From Streptococcus pneumoniae (GTDB lineage Bacteria; Bacillota; Bacilli; Lactobacillales; Streptococcaceae): 64,000 bases of DNA. Of the stretch, positions 23,856 through 32,371 are shown piece after piece. Position 1 is the stretch's first letter. Every line of letters begins with the position of its first letter. Both the position numbers and the translations under genes were made by a program. Below the pieces are notes generated by a model. The model searched no databases. It was not told the DNA's origin and saw nothing but the letters and a program-made list of their open reading frames with translations. The stretch spans positions 69,501 through 133,500 of the forward strand of contig NZ_CKYA01000001.1 in the NCBI RefSeq assembly GCF_001113365.1, read 5' to 3'.

Positions 23856-24170
23856 TTAGCTCAATTCAGCAACGATAGCCTTGATTTGGTCTGCTGTGTG
23901 AACACCAGCAACTTGTTTGACCACTTGGCCGTCTTTTTTGAAGAGAAGAGTTGGGATAGACATGATTCCAAAAGCACGAGCTGTGTTTGGATTTTCATCA
24001 ACGTCCATTTTAACGATTTTCAAGACATCTTCTGAGAGTTCTTCAGACAATTTGTCCAAGATTGGACCTTGCATACGACATGGACCACACCAAGTTGCCC
24101 AGAAGTCTACCAAGACCAAACCGTCTTTTGTTTCTTGTTCGAATGTTGCATCTGTAATTGCTTTTGCCAT
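23856..24170 (-). CDS. trxA: Thioredoxin
   Basis: 104-residue thiol-disulfide oxidoreductase. The active site is ATWCGPCRMQGP (WCGPC near residues 28-32), the cis-proline region is MSIPTLLFKKDG, and there is no signal peptide, so it is cytosolic. AAAGGAG precedes ATG 24170. Separate from the que operon by its own terminator. Confidence 0.95.
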   Translation of the reverse strand: MAKAITDATFEQETKDGLVLVDFWATWCGPCRMQGPILDKLSEELSEDVLKIVKMDVDENPNTARAFGIMSIPTLLFKKDGQVVKQVAGVHTADQIKAIVAELS

Positions 24171-24185
24171 TGTATTTCTCCTTTT

Positions 24186-24407
24186 TTAGTTATATTGGCT
24201 TAAATCTTGTTTCTTGAGATAGAAGAAGATATCTCCGTAAGTCCCATGGTAGTCCAAATCATGCCCGTTATAGGTTAATTTTTGGACAGGGTAGTAGTCT
24301 GCGACGCCGATAAGGCAAGCTTGTTGCGAACGATCAAAGTCTTCATAAGACTCGAAAGTCACAGTTCTTTCGTTCTTGCTGGCATCTAAATAGGTGATTT
24401 CAATCAT
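24186..24407 (-). CDS. DUF4649 family protein
   Basis: 73 residues, a small acidic protein (MIEITYLDASKNERTVTFES, then VADYYPVQKLTYNGHDLDYHGTYGDI). It matches my memory of the streptococcal DUF4649 family; function unknown. ATG 24407 has AAAGGAG; a longer frame reaches 24506 but lacks support. It has a near-consensus promoter and shares an operator-like motif with the MarR gene upstream, and is 15 bases ahead of trxA. Confidence 0.75.
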   Translation of the reverse strand: MIEITYLDASKNERTVTFESYEDFDRSQQACLIGVADYYPVQKLTYNGHDLDYHGTYGDIFFYLKKQDLSQYN

Positions 24408-24438
24408 GTTTAAAACTCCTTTGTTTGATGATGATTTT

Positions 24439-24488
24439 ATTTTACTCCTTGTAAAAGAGAATGTCAAGAAAAATGATTGCGCACGCAA
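24439..24488 (-). promoter_or_regulatory. Strong promoter of the DUF4649 gene with upstream operator
   Basis: On the minus strand TTGACA (24462-24467), 17 bases, TAAAAT (24439-24444), almost consensus. The motif TTGCGCACGCAA lies just upstream of the -35 (24477-24488) and recurs at the MarR promoter. Confidence 0.75.
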
Positions 24489-24507
24489 CTTTTTTTCTGA
24501 AATCATC

Positions 24508-24888
24508 TTAAATCAAGAAATCCAAACCAGTTTCCAAGCTTTCTTCGACAGCTTTCTGTAAAGAGGTCAGTGTCTTTTGCCCATCACTTGTCAGGCAGAT
24601 AAAACTAGAGCGTCTATCTTGATGGCAACACATGCGACTGAGTAGACCGCAATTTTTAGCTTCCAAGCGAGCCACCATCCGAGAAACAGCGCTTGGGCTC
24701 AGATGAAGCTTATCTGGCAGGTCAATCTGGCGTAGAGATTTTTCTTGAGCCAAGTCCAGATAGTAGAGCAGGTAAAACTCTTTCAAGGTCAGACTTTGCT
24801 CGCTCTTCTGGGCAATAGTCTCTTCCAAGAGACTTTCAATTTCTTTCTGACGCCGATTGAAGTCAAACCATTTTTCCAAATAGGTCAT
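24508..24888 (-). CDS. MarR family transcriptional regulator
   Basis: 126-residue winged-helix regulator. The DNA-binding part is LRQIDLPDKLHLSPSAVSRM with VARLEAKNCGLLSR, and the wing holds CCHQDRRSSFICLT. The His-rich/Cys pair in the wing (CCHQDRR) is unusual for MarR and might sense oxidants or metals; inference only. AAAGGAGA precedes ATG 24888. Repeated 12-bp motifs flank the gene. Confidence 0.87.
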   Translation of the reverse strand: MTYLEKWFDFNRRQKEIESLLEETIAQKSEQSLTLKEFYLLYYLDLAQEKSLRQIDLPDKLHLSPSAVSRMVARLEAKNCGLLSRMCCHQDRRSSFICLTSDGQKTLTSLQKAVEESLETGLDFLI

Positions 24889-24961
24889 AGTATCTCCTTT
24901 CTTTTTAGAGTTGTAAATAGAGGAAAGCCCATTCACGGACAATCTCTGTATCACAAGATGA

Positions 24962-24973
24962 TTGCGCATGCAA
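24962..24973. promoter_or_regulatory. MarR-type operator at the marR promoter
   Basis: TTGCGCATGCAA (arms TTGC/GCAA) directly follows the minus-strand -10 (TATAAT), so it covers the start of transcription. The same motif with one change lies at 24477-24488. Confidence 0.7.
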
Positions 24974-25030
24974 TAATTATACTACTTTTCAAGAAAGCTG
25001 GCAAGCTCTGTTTTTTAGTGGTTTTATTTT

Positions 25031-25984
25031 TTACTGTCCATATTTTTGGTAAAAATCAACTTTTACTTGGATGAAGGTTTTGGCTTCACGTAGGAGTTGA
25101 AGAAGGGTGGCGCGGGTTTCAAATTCGTCTCTTGTCTTGGGTAGACTGCGGTTACGGAAGACTTCCAGATAGCGTTCGATTTCATCTAGCAAATCAGAAG
25201 CAGGATTGGTCTGGCTCAGTTGACCTGCAATTTTTGAAAAGAGTTGCGCTAAAATTAGGCTTTCACTGGCAGCTAGGTGACAGGTGTTAATTTGCTGGGC
25301 CATATTTCGCAGGATACGACTTTGTCGCTGTCTCATCTCAAAGTAGTGGATATGGTAGTCGGTCTGGTGAAAGAGGTGGTCAGAGTGATCCAAATAGACC
25401 AGTCTGAGGGCTTCTTCCAAAAGTGTGTCTAATTCTGCTACCAGCTGTGCTCGGTTGCGTCCGTCTCCTCTGGATAAATAGTATTTGAAGCGCTGGAGGA
25501 TATCTTTTAACTTTTCTTCCACCAGCGTGTGGTAGTGTTGGATTTCCTCTTCTCGTGAAGGCATGTAGAGATTGACTAGTAAAGCAAATCCTGTACCGAT
25601 TGTAAAGAGAAGGAATTCATTGACTAGAAGGTCTGGAGAGGTTGATTCTTGAATCAAGAGATGGCTAACCAAAACAGTACTTGGTGTGATGCCAATTTCC
25701 CAGCCCATCTTGTAGGCTAGAGGCACATAGAAGGCAAGATAGAGGCCAAGGCTCCAGATATGAAATCCGCTCAAGTGAAAAGCTAGAACACCGATAGCCA
25801 GAGCTAGGAGCATGGAAAAGAGTCGATTGCGAGCCAGTTTTAAGGTACTTCTACGCGTATCAGATAGGCTCAAGAGAGAGATAATCCCAGCCGAAACTGC
25901 TGAGGAAAGATTGAGAAAATAAGCAAGAAGGCAGGCAAGACAGGTAGCTAAGATGAGCTTGGTCGTACGTTGGCTAATAGACAT
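25031..25984 (-). CDS. Aromatic acid exporter (ArAE/FUSC-like) membrane protein
   Basis: 317 residues. The N-terminal 140 residues hold five to six membrane segments (LILATCLACLLAYFLNLS, LFSMLLALAIGVLAFHL); the C-terminal half is soluble and helical. This is the layout of the aromatic acid exporter family (DUF939-like). AGGAAATT precedes ATG 25984. Transport substrate unknown. Confidence 0.8.
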   Translation of the reverse strand: MSISQRTTKLILATCLACLLAYFLNLSSAVSAGIISLLSLSDTRRSTLKLARNRLFSMLLALAIGVLAFHLSGFHIWSLGLYLAFYVPLAYKMGWEIGITPSTVLVSHLLIQESTSPDLLVNEFLLFTIGTGFALLVNLYMPSREEEIQHYHTLVEEKLKDILQRFKYYLSRGDGRNRAQLVAELDTLLEEALRLVYLDHSDHLFHQTDYHIHYFEMRQRQSRILRNMAQQINTCHLAASESLILAQLFSKIAGQLSQTNPASDLLDEIERYLEVFRNRSLPKTRDEFETRATLLQLLREAKTFIQVKVDFYQKYGQ

Positions 25985-26016
25985 AAGAATTTCCTGGTAA
26001 GTTAGAATAAAAGCGT

Positions 26017-26046
26017 AAAAGACAAGACCTGAGCAGGCTTGTCTTT
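26017..26046 (-). terminator. sstT terminator
   Basis: AAAGACAAG pairs with CTTGTCTTTT on the minus strand, followed by a short T run. Confidence 0.78.
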
Positions 26047-26051
26047 ATGAG

Positions 26052-27257
26052 TTATTTTTTACGGGCTGCTGCGTATTCGGCAACGGCGGTAAAGAGGACG
26101 TCTGTAGAAGAGTTAAGGGCTGTTTCACATGAGTCTTGGATGACACCAATCACAAAACCAACCCCAACAACTTGCATGGCAATATCGTTAGAAATACCGA
26201 AAAGGCTACAAGCAACTGGGATAAGAAGGAGGGAACCTCCGGCAATACCAGAAGCACCACAGGCTGAGATAGCTGCTACCACACTGAGGACAAAGGCTGT
26301 CGCAAAGTCAACAGGGATTCCAAGAGTGTTAACTGCAGCAAGGGTCAAAACGTTAATAGTAATCGCTGCCCCTGCCATGTTGATAGTAGAACCAAGTGGG
26401 ATAGAAACAGAATAGGTATCTGGATCCAGTCCAAGGTCGTGGCAAAGTTTCATGTTGACAGGGATGTTGGCCGCAGAACTACGAGTGAAGAAGGCTGTCA
26501 CACCGCTGACACGGAGGCAGTTCCAAACTAGAGGGTAAGGATTGCGTCTCATAAAGAAGAAGGCAATCAAAGGGTTGACCACAAGGGCAACAAAAAGCAT
26601 AGTCGTTACTAATAGAAGCAATAAAATACCGTAGTTGGCAAGGCTTCCGATTCCCTTGTCAGAAATGGTTTTAAAAACAAGACCAAGGATTCCAAATGGA
26701 GCCAGGTTGATGATCCATTCGACAATTTTAGAAGTCACGTCAGCGATAGTTTTTAGTAATTCTTTACTATTTTTGCTGGCTTCTCTCATGGCAATCCCGA
26801 AAACAACTGCCCAAGATAGGATACCGATGTAGTTGGCAGTAATGAGGGCATTGACTGGATTGTCAACCAGTTTGAGCAAGAGGTTGCTGAGGACCTGCCC
26901 AATCCCATCTGGTGGTGCAATTTCAGTATTGGCACTATTTAGGGTAATTTCAATAGGGACGATGAAACTTGCTAGTACAGCTACAAGAGCAGCGGCGAAA
27001 GTCCCTAGGATATACAAGAAAATAACAGTTTTCATATTGCTATCTTGCCCCTTTTGATGTTGGGAAAGGGCATTGGCAACGAGGGCAAAGACTAGGATAG
27101 GAGCAACAGCTTTTAGACCTCCAACGAATAAATCCCCGAGTAGCCCAATCCCTGAGAGATTAGGAAGGGTCAGTCCTAGGATTGCTCCAATAAGCATACC
27201 AATCAAGATACGCTTGACAAGGCTTGCCTTGTTCCAAGCATGAATGATTCTTTTCAT
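26052..27257 (-). CDS. sstT: Serine/threonine:sodium symporter
   Basis: 401-residue DAACS-family transporter with about nine membrane segments. Family motifs: the hairpin GVTAFFTRSSAANIPVNM near residue 245-262, SIPLGSTINMAGAAITI near 285, and ACGASGIAGGSLLLIPVACS near 335. These fit SstT better than glutamate transporters. AGGAGA precedes ATG 27257. Confidence 0.93.
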   Translation of the reverse strand: MKRIIHAWNKASLVKRILIGMLIGAILGLTLPNLSGIGLLGDLFVGGLKAVAPILVFALVANALSQHQKGQDSNMKTVIFLYILGTFAAALVAVLASFIVPIEITLNSANTEIAPPDGIGQVLSNLLLKLVDNPVNALITANYIGILSWAVVFGIAMREASKNSKELLKTIADVTSKIVEWIINLAPFGILGLVFKTISDKGIGSLANYGILLLLLVTTMLFVALVVNPLIAFFFMRRNPYPLVWNCLRVSGVTAFFTRSSAANIPVNMKLCHDLGLDPDTYSVSIPLGSTINMAGAAITINVLTLAAVNTLGIPVDFATAFVLSVVAAISACGASGIAGGSLLLIPVACSLFGISNDIAMQVVGVGFVIGVIQDSCETALNSSTDVLFTAVAEYAAARKK

Positions 27258-27369
27258 AATAATCTCCTTTTTATGTAGTGATTATGATTATAGTATAAAT
27301 GATAGACAAAATCAAGAATTTTCTGTCTATTTTTTTGAATATTTATGGAGAATGAGACTGATGAAAATA

Positions 27370-27378
27370 TGGTATAAT
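27370..27378 (+). promoter_or_regulatory. Extended -10 promoter of mscS
   Basis: TGGTATAAT lies 18 bases upstream of the mscS ATG, with AAAGGAG between. There is no good -35, as is common for extended -10 promoters. Confidence 0.65.
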
Positions 27379-27396
27379 GAAATAAAGGAGTTTTAT

Positions 27397-27957
27397 ATGC
27401 AAAAATTTATTCAAGCTTATATTGAAAAGCTAGATGTGACAACCATTATCGAGAATATTCTAACCAAGATTATTTCTCTTTTACTGCTTTTGATTGTATT
27501 TTATATTGCTAAAAAAATGCTTCATACCATGGTGCAGAGAATTGTCAAACCTTCTCTAAAAATGTCTCATCATGATGTCGGGCGCCAAAAAACCATCTTA
27601 CGTTTACTAGAAAATGTGTTTAATTATACGCTATATTTCTTTTTACTTTACTGCATTTTGTCGATTTTAGGCTTACCTGTTTCTAGTTTGCTGGCAGGTG
27701 CTGGAATCGCTGGGGTGGCGATTGGGATGGGAGCCCAAGGTTTTCTGTCTGATGTTATCAATGGCTTTTTCATCCTCTTTGAACGTCAACTGGATGTGGG
27801 AGACGAGGTCGTTCTGACAAATGGCCCCATTACTGTATCGGGCAAGGTTGTCAGTGTGGGAATTCGTACGACCCAGCTTCGTAGCGAGGAGCAAGCCCTT
27901 CACTTTGTCCCTAACCGAAATATCACGGTTGTTAGCAATTTCTCACGCACAGACTAG
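27397..27957 (+). CDS. Small mechanosensitive channel (MscS family)
   Basis: 186 residues, much shorter than E. coli MscS (286). After an N-terminal membrane segment (TKIISLLLLLIVFYIAKK) comes a second (LYFFLLYCILSILGLP) and the pore helix LLAGAGIAGVAIGMGAQGFL near residue 108, then ISL DVGDEVVL of the beta domain. It ends inside the beta domain, so the C-terminal cage is reduced. ATG 27397 has AAAGGAG; the frame upstream is noise. Confidence 0.88.
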   Translation: MQKFIQAYIEKLDVTTIIENILTKIISLLLLLIVFYIAKKMLHTMVQRIVKPSLKMSHHDVGRQKTILRLLENVFNYTLYFFLLYCILSILGLPVSSLLAGAGIAGVAIGMGAQGFLSDVINGFFILFERQLDVGDEVVLTNGPITVSGKVVSVGIRTTQLRSEEQALHFVPNRNITVVSNFSRTD

Positions 27958-28014
27958 CCCTGTTATTTTAAGTAATTTGTGGTACAATAGAAAGAGTTTG
28001 ATAAAGGAGAAAAG

Positions 28015-28923
28015 ATGGTTTTAGAAAAGCAGTTGGGCAATGGTTGTACCTGGATAGACCTAGACCTCGGAAAGTTGAATAAACTAGAAGACCTTTCTGA
28101 AATCTACGGTTTGGACAAGGAAACCATTGAGTACGCACTGGATAGAAACGAGCGTGCCCACATGGACTACCACCGTGAAAGTGGGACGGTTACCTTTATC
28201 TATAATGTCCTAGATGTAAAAAAGGACAAGGCCTACTATGAGACTTTTCCCATGACCTTTATCGTGGAACATCGTCGCCTGATTACCATTAGCAATACCA
28301 AGAACGCCTATGTCATTGAACAGATGACTCGTTATCTGGAGAGCCATGACACGCTTTCGATTTACAAGTTTCTCTTTGCCAGTCTGGAAATTATCAGTAA
28401 TGCCTACTATCCTGTCATCGAGCAGATGGACAAGAGTAGGGATGAGGTTAATGGCCTCTTGCGCCAGCGGACGACCAAGAAAAATCTCTTTGCCCTGTCT
28501 GACTTGGAGACTGGTATGGTTTATCTGACGGCAGCTGCCAAACAAAATCGGATTTTGTTGGAGCATATTCAAGGGCACGCCCTCTATCGTAGTTTTGATG
28601 AGATTGAGAGAGAGCAGTTTGATGATGCCATGATTGAGGCTCATCAGCTGGTATCCATGACAGACCTCATCTCTCAGATTTTACAGCAACTTTCAGCATC
28701 TTACAACAACATTCTAAACAACAATCTGAATGATAATTTGACAACCTTGACTATCATTTCAGTCTTGCTAGCTGTTTTGGCAGTCGTGACAGGCTTTTTC
28801 GGAATGAATGTCCCCCTACCTTTAACAGATGAGCCCCATGCTTGGCTCTACATCAGTTTGGCTAGTATAGGTTTGTGGATTGTTTTGTCCTTGTTACTAA
28901 GAAAAATTGCGAAAAAAAGTTAA
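28015..28923 (+). CDS. CorA-like magnesium transporter
   Basis: 302 residues. A soluble N-terminal domain and long stalk helices precede two C-terminal membrane segments with the GMN signature in TGFFGMNVPLPL near residue 265. CorA pentamers carry Mg2+ and related cations. AAAGGAG lies before ATG 28015, with an extended -10 (TGGTACAAT) near 27980. Confidence 0.9.
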   Translation: MVLEKQLGNGCTWIDLDLGKLNKLEDLSEIYGLDKETIEYALDRNERAHMDYHRESGTVTFIYNVLDVKKDKAYYETFPMTFIVEHRRLITISNTKNAYVIEQMTRYLESHDTLSIYKFLFASLEIISNAYYPVIEQMDKSRDEVNGLLRQRTTKKNLFALSDLETGMVYLTAAAKQNRILLEHIQGHALYRSFDEIEREQFDDAMIEAHQLVSMTDLISQILQQLSASYNNILNNNLNDNLTTLTIISVLLAVLAVVTGFFGMNVPLPLTDEPHAWLYISLASIGLWIVLSLLLRKIAKKS

Positions 28924-28937
28924 GAAAAGGAGCCAGA

Positions 28938-29465
28938 ATGGCGATTGAAAACTATATGCCAGATTTTACTGTGGAAGCAGTCTATGATCTGACAGTTCCA
29001 AGCCTGCAGGCGCAGGGAATCAAGGCTGTTTTGGTCGATTTGGACAATACCCTCATTGCATGGAACAACCCTGACGGGACGCCAGAAATGAAACAATGGC
29101 TACATGACCTTCGGGATGCGGGCATTCGCATCATTGTGGTCTCAAATAACACCAAAAAACGCGTCCAACGAGCAGTTGAGAAATTTGGGATTGACTACGT
29201 TTATTGGGCTCTGAAGCCCTTCACATTTGGGATTGACCGTGCCATGAAGGAATTTCACTATGAAAAAAAGGAAGTTGTCATGGTCGGCGACCAGCTCATG
29301 ACAGATATACGAGCAGCCCACCGTGCAGGCATTCGCTCGATTTTAGTCAAACCCTTGGTCCAACATGACTCAATCAAAACGCAGATTAACCGAGCTCGTG
29401 AGCGCCGTGTGATGCGAAAAATCACTGAACAGTACGGACCGATTACATATAAAAAAGGAATTTAA
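28938..29465 (+). CDS. yqeG: YqeG family HAD-IIIA phosphatase
   Basis: 175 residues. HAD motif I is VLVDLDNTLIAWNN near residue 30, motif II IIVVSNN, motif III ALKPF, motif IV VMVGDQLMTDIRAA. Substrate unknown. AAAGGAG precedes ATG 28938. It starts the conserved Firmicutes cluster yqeG-yqeH-yhbY-nadD-yqeK-rsfS, linked to ribosome assembly and NAD synthesis. Confidence 0.93.
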   Translation: MAIENYMPDFTVEAVYDLTVPSLQAQGIKAVLVDLDNTLIAWNNPDGTPEMKQWLHDLRDAGIRIIVVSNNTKKRVQRAVEKFGIDYVYWALKPFTFGIDRAMKEFHYEKKEVVMVGDQLMTDIRAAHRAGIRSILVKPLVQHDSIKTQINRARERRVMRKITEQYGPITYKKGI

Positions 29466-29467
29466 TT

Positions 29468-30574
29468 ATGGAAGAAATTCTCTGTATTGGTTGTGGAGCA
29501 ACCATTCAGACGACAGACAAGTCTGGACTTGGTTTTACTCCCCAGTCGGCACTTGAAAAAGGTTTGGAGACTGGCGAAGTCTATTGCCAACGCTGTTTTC
29601 GTCTCCGCCACTACAATGAAATCACGGATGTCCAGTTGACGGACGATGATTTCCTCAAGCTCTTGCACGAGGTGGGAGACAGTGATGCCTTAGTGGTCAA
29701 TGTCATTGATATTTTTGATTTTAATGGCTCTGTCATCCCAGGCTTGCCACGTTTTGTATCAGGCAATGATGTCCTCTTGGTTGGAAATAAAAAAGATATT
29801 CTGCCCAAGTCAGTTAAGCCGAGCAAGATTAGCCAGTGGCTCATGGAGCGTGCCCACGAAGAAGGGCTTCGTCCTGTGGATGTCGTCCTAACTTCAGCAC
29901 AAAACAAACATGCCATTAAGGAAGTCATTGACAAAATCGAGCATTACCGTAAGGGCCGCGATGTCTATGTGGTCGGTGTAACCAACGTTGGAAAATCAAC
30001 CCTCATCAATGCCATTATCCAAGAAATCACGGGTGACCAGAATGTCATTACGACGTCACGCTTCCCAGGGACGACCTTGGACAAGATTGAGATCCCGCTT
30101 GACGATGGATCTTATATCTACGATACGCCGGGGATTATCCACCGCCACCAGATGGCCCACTACTTGACGGCCAAAAACCTCAAGTATGTCAGCCCTAAAA
30201 AGGAAATCAAGCCTAAGACCTATCAGCTCAATCCTGAACAAACCCTGTTTTTAGGCGGTCTCGGACGTTTTGACTTTATAGCAGGAGAAAAGCAAGGTTT
30301 CACTGCCTTCTTTGACAATGAACTCAAACTCCACCGAACTAAGCTAGAAGGTGCTAGTGCCTTTTACGACAAGCATCTCGGAACCCTTCTAACACCACCA
30401 AATAGCAAGGAAAAGGAAGAGTTTCCAAAACTAGTCCAACATGTATTTAACATCAAGGACAAGACAGACCTAGTCATCTCAGGCCTAGGATGGATTCGTG
30501 TAACAGGCACAGCAAAAGTCGCCGTCTGGGCACCAGAAGGTGTTGCAGTCGTCACACGAAAAGCAATTATTTAA
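29468..30574 (+). CDS. yqeH: Ribosome biogenesis GTPase YqeH
   Basis: 368-residue circularly permuted GTPase needed for 30S maturation. A treble-clef zinc finger (CIGCGATIQ and CQRCFRLRHYN) comes first, then the permuted G motifs: G4 NKKD near residue 105, then G1 GVTNVGKSTLI near 170, and G3 DTPGI near 220. It starts two bases after yqeG. A structured non-coding element separates it from yhbY. Confidence 0.95.
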   Translation: MEEILCIGCGATIQTTDKSGLGFTPQSALEKGLETGEVYCQRCFRLRHYNEITDVQLTDDDFLKLLHEVGDSDALVVNVIDIFDFNGSVIPGLPRFVSGNDVLLVGNKKDILPKSVKPSKISQWLMERAHEEGLRPVDVVLTSAQNKHAIKEVIDKIEHYRKGRDVYVVGVTNVGKSTLINAIIQEITGDQNVITTSRFPGTTLDKIEIPLDDGSYIYDTPGIIHRHQMAHYLTAKNLKYVSPKKEIKPKTYQLNPEQTLFLGGLGRFDFIAGEKQGFTAFFDNELKLHRTKLEGASAFYDKHLGTLLTPPNSKEKEEFPKLVQHVFNIKDKTDLVISGLGWIRVTGTAKVAVWAPEGVAVVTRKAII

Positions 30575-30612
30575 AACAAAATCGCCGAGCGAACAAAGTG
30601 AGCTCATACAAA

Positions 30613-30766
30613 GATAGTTATTGCCGTGGTGTTTTGCCAATCTGTAGATTGGCAAGGGTCACAATTGAGACCAAGGCTCAATTGTGAGGTCAGGAAATCC
30701 ATTTTTCAAAGATGAGATCTTTGGAAAATTAGTTCCGACCGTCCCCCACCACCTAAAATAACTATC
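30613..30766. repeat. 154-bp element with terminal inverted repeats and three perfect hairpins
   Basis: GATAGTTATT (30613-30622) and AATAACTATC (30757-30766) form a ten-base outer stem, extended by GTGGTG/CACCAC. Inside are three hairpins: TTGCCAATC/GATTGGCAA (30634-30655), CACAATTGAG/CTCAATTGTG (30660-30686) and a TTTTCAAAGA/TCTTTGGAAAA hairpin (about 30702-30728). It could be a small mobile element (MITE) or a structured RNA in the yqeH-yhbY transcript. I do not recognise it. Confidence 0.65.
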
Positions 30767-30786
30767 AAAAAAACAAGGAAGAAATT

Positions 30787-31098
30787 ATGTCATTAACATC
30801 AAAACAACGTGCCTTCCTCAACAGCCAGGCACACACCCTCAAACCCATCATCCAAATTGGAAAAAATGGTCTCAACGACCAAATCAAAACCAGCGTCCGT
30901 CAGGCACTTGACGCTCGTGAATTGATTAAGGTTACTCTTTTGCAAAACACCGATGAAAATATCCACGAAGTAGCTGAAATTTTGGAAGAAGAAATCGGTG
31001 TGGATACAGTCCAAAAAATCGGACGCATCTTGATTTTGTTTAAACAATCTAGCAAGAAAGAAAATCGCAAGATTTCTAAAAAAGTCAAAGAAATCTAA
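30787..31098 (+). CDS. yhbY: CRM-domain RNA-binding protein YhbY
   Basis: 103 residues. The CRM domain is shown by LTSKQRAFLNSQAHTLKPII and the GKNG loop (IQIGKNGLN), then EEIGVDTVQKIGRILILFKQ. YhbY binds pre-50S ribosomes. The lysine-rich C-terminal tail is common. AAGGAAGAA precedes ATG 30787. Confidence 0.93.
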   Translation: MSLTSKQRAFLNSQAHTLKPIIQIGKNGLNDQIKTSVRQALDARELIKVTLLQNTDENIHEVAEILEEEIGVDTVQKIGRILILFKQSSKKENRKISKKVKEI

Positions 31099-31148
31099 AA
31101 ACCTACTCCAAACAACTGTTTTTACAGAGAAATAAAGGAGACTAGCCT

Positions 31149-31778
31149 ATGGCAATCGAATTATTGACTCCCTTTACCAAGGTAGAGTTGGAGCCAGAAA
31201 TCAAGGAGAAAAAACGCAAACAAGTCGGGATTTTAGGGGGGAATTTTAACCCTGTTCACAATGCCCATCTCATCGTTGCGGATCAAGTGCGCCAGCAGTT
31301 AGGACTGGACCAAGTTCTGCTTATGCCTGAATACCAACCTCCTCATGTAGATAAAAAGGAAACAATCCCTGAACACCATCGTCTCAAGATGCTTGAATTG
31401 GCGATTGAGGGGATTGAAGGTCTAGCCATTGAAACCATTGAGTTGGAACGTAAGGGCATTTCCTATACCTACGACACCATGAAGATTTTGACAGAGCAAC
31501 ATCCAGATACGGATTATTACTTTATCATCGGTGCCGACATGGTGGACTATCTGCCTAAGTGGTACCGAATTGATGAACTGGTTGATATGGTTCAGTTTGT
31601 GGGGGTTCAGCGCCCACGCTACAAGGCTGGAACCTCCTATCCTGTTATCTGGGTGGATGTGCCTCTCATGGATATCTCGTCCAGCATGGTGCGGGACTTC
31701 CTTGCCCAAGGTCGGAAACCCAACTTTCTCCTGCCTCAGCCGGTGCTAGACTACATCGAGAAGGAGGGGCTCTACTGA
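31149..31778 (+). CDS. nadD: Nicotinate-mononucleotide adenylyltransferase
   Basis: Makes deamido-NAD from NaMN and ATP. The 209-residue protein has GGNFNPVHNAHLIVADQ with the HxxH nucleotidyltransferase motif near residue 38 and DISSSMVRDFLAQG near 178. The stop overlaps the yqeK ATG. An N-terminal extension of about 20 residues precedes the core, as in related streptococci. Confidence 0.95.
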   Translation: MAIELLTPFTKVELEPEIKEKKRKQVGILGGNFNPVHNAHLIVADQVRQQLGLDQVLLMPEYQPPHVDKKETIPEHHRLKMLELAIEGIEGLAIETIELERKGISYTYDTMKILTEQHPDTDYYFIIGADMVDYLPKWYRIDELVDMVQFVGVQRPRYKAGTSYPVIWVDVPLMDISSSMVRDFLAQGRKPNFLLPQPVLDYIEKEGLY

Positions 31779-32371
31779 TGGCCTATCAAGACTATATCAA
31801 CTGCTCCCGTGAGGCCTTGTTGGAAAAAATGGCAGAGCTTCTACCTGAAAAACGTTTAACCCATTGCTTGGGTGTGGAGCGTGCAGCCATAGAACTAGCC
31901 CAACGATTTGGAGTAGATGTCGAGAAAGCAGGATTAGCAGGTCTTCTTCATGACTATGCTAAGAAGCTGTCAGATCAGGAATTTCTAGACTTGATTGACC
32001 GTTATCAGCTAGATTTCGACCTCAAAAACTGGGGTAATAATGTCTGGCATGGTATGGTTGGCATCTACAAGATTCAAGAAGATTTGGATTTGCATGATCC
32101 GGAAATCCTGCGAGCTATTGAAATCCATACAGTTGGGGCTGGTCAGATGACCTATCTTGATAAGATAATCTATGTCGCAGACTATATCGAGCACAATCGT
32201 GTCTTTCCAGGAGTGGATGTGGCACGTGAGATTGCAAGTCTATCGCTTGATAAGGCAGTGGCCTACGAAACAGCTCGTACCGTGGAGCATCTAGCTCATC
32301 AGGGATTCCCTATCTATCCCCAAACCCTTGAAACCTATAACGCCTTTGTGCACTATTTGAAAGAGGACTAA
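31778..32371 (+). CDS. yqeK: HD-domain phosphohydrolase YqeK (Ap4A hydrolase)
   Basis: 197 residues. The metal-binding HD motif is in LAGLLHDYAKKLSDQE near residue 50, with other metal ligands in HTVGAGQMTYLDKIIYVADYI. The B. subtilis-type YqeK cleaves diadenosine tetraphosphate symmetrically. Its ATG shares one base with the nadD stop, and it is followed directly by the isochorismatase-like gene. Confidence 0.93.
   Translation: MAYQDYINCSREALLEKMAELLPEKRLTHCLGVERAAIELAQRFGVDVEKAGLAGLLHDYAKKLSDQEFLDLIDRYQLDFDLKNWGNNVWHGMVGIYKIQEDLDLHDPEILRAIEIHTVGAGQMTYLDKIIYVADYIEHNRVFPGVDVAREIASLSLDKAVAYETARTVEHLAHQGFPIYPQTLETYNAFVHYLKED

Noticed and set aside
30574..30787. Hidden small gene between yqeH and yhbY
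   Set aside because: No frame with start and ribosome site spans the region; paired structure explains the sequence better.
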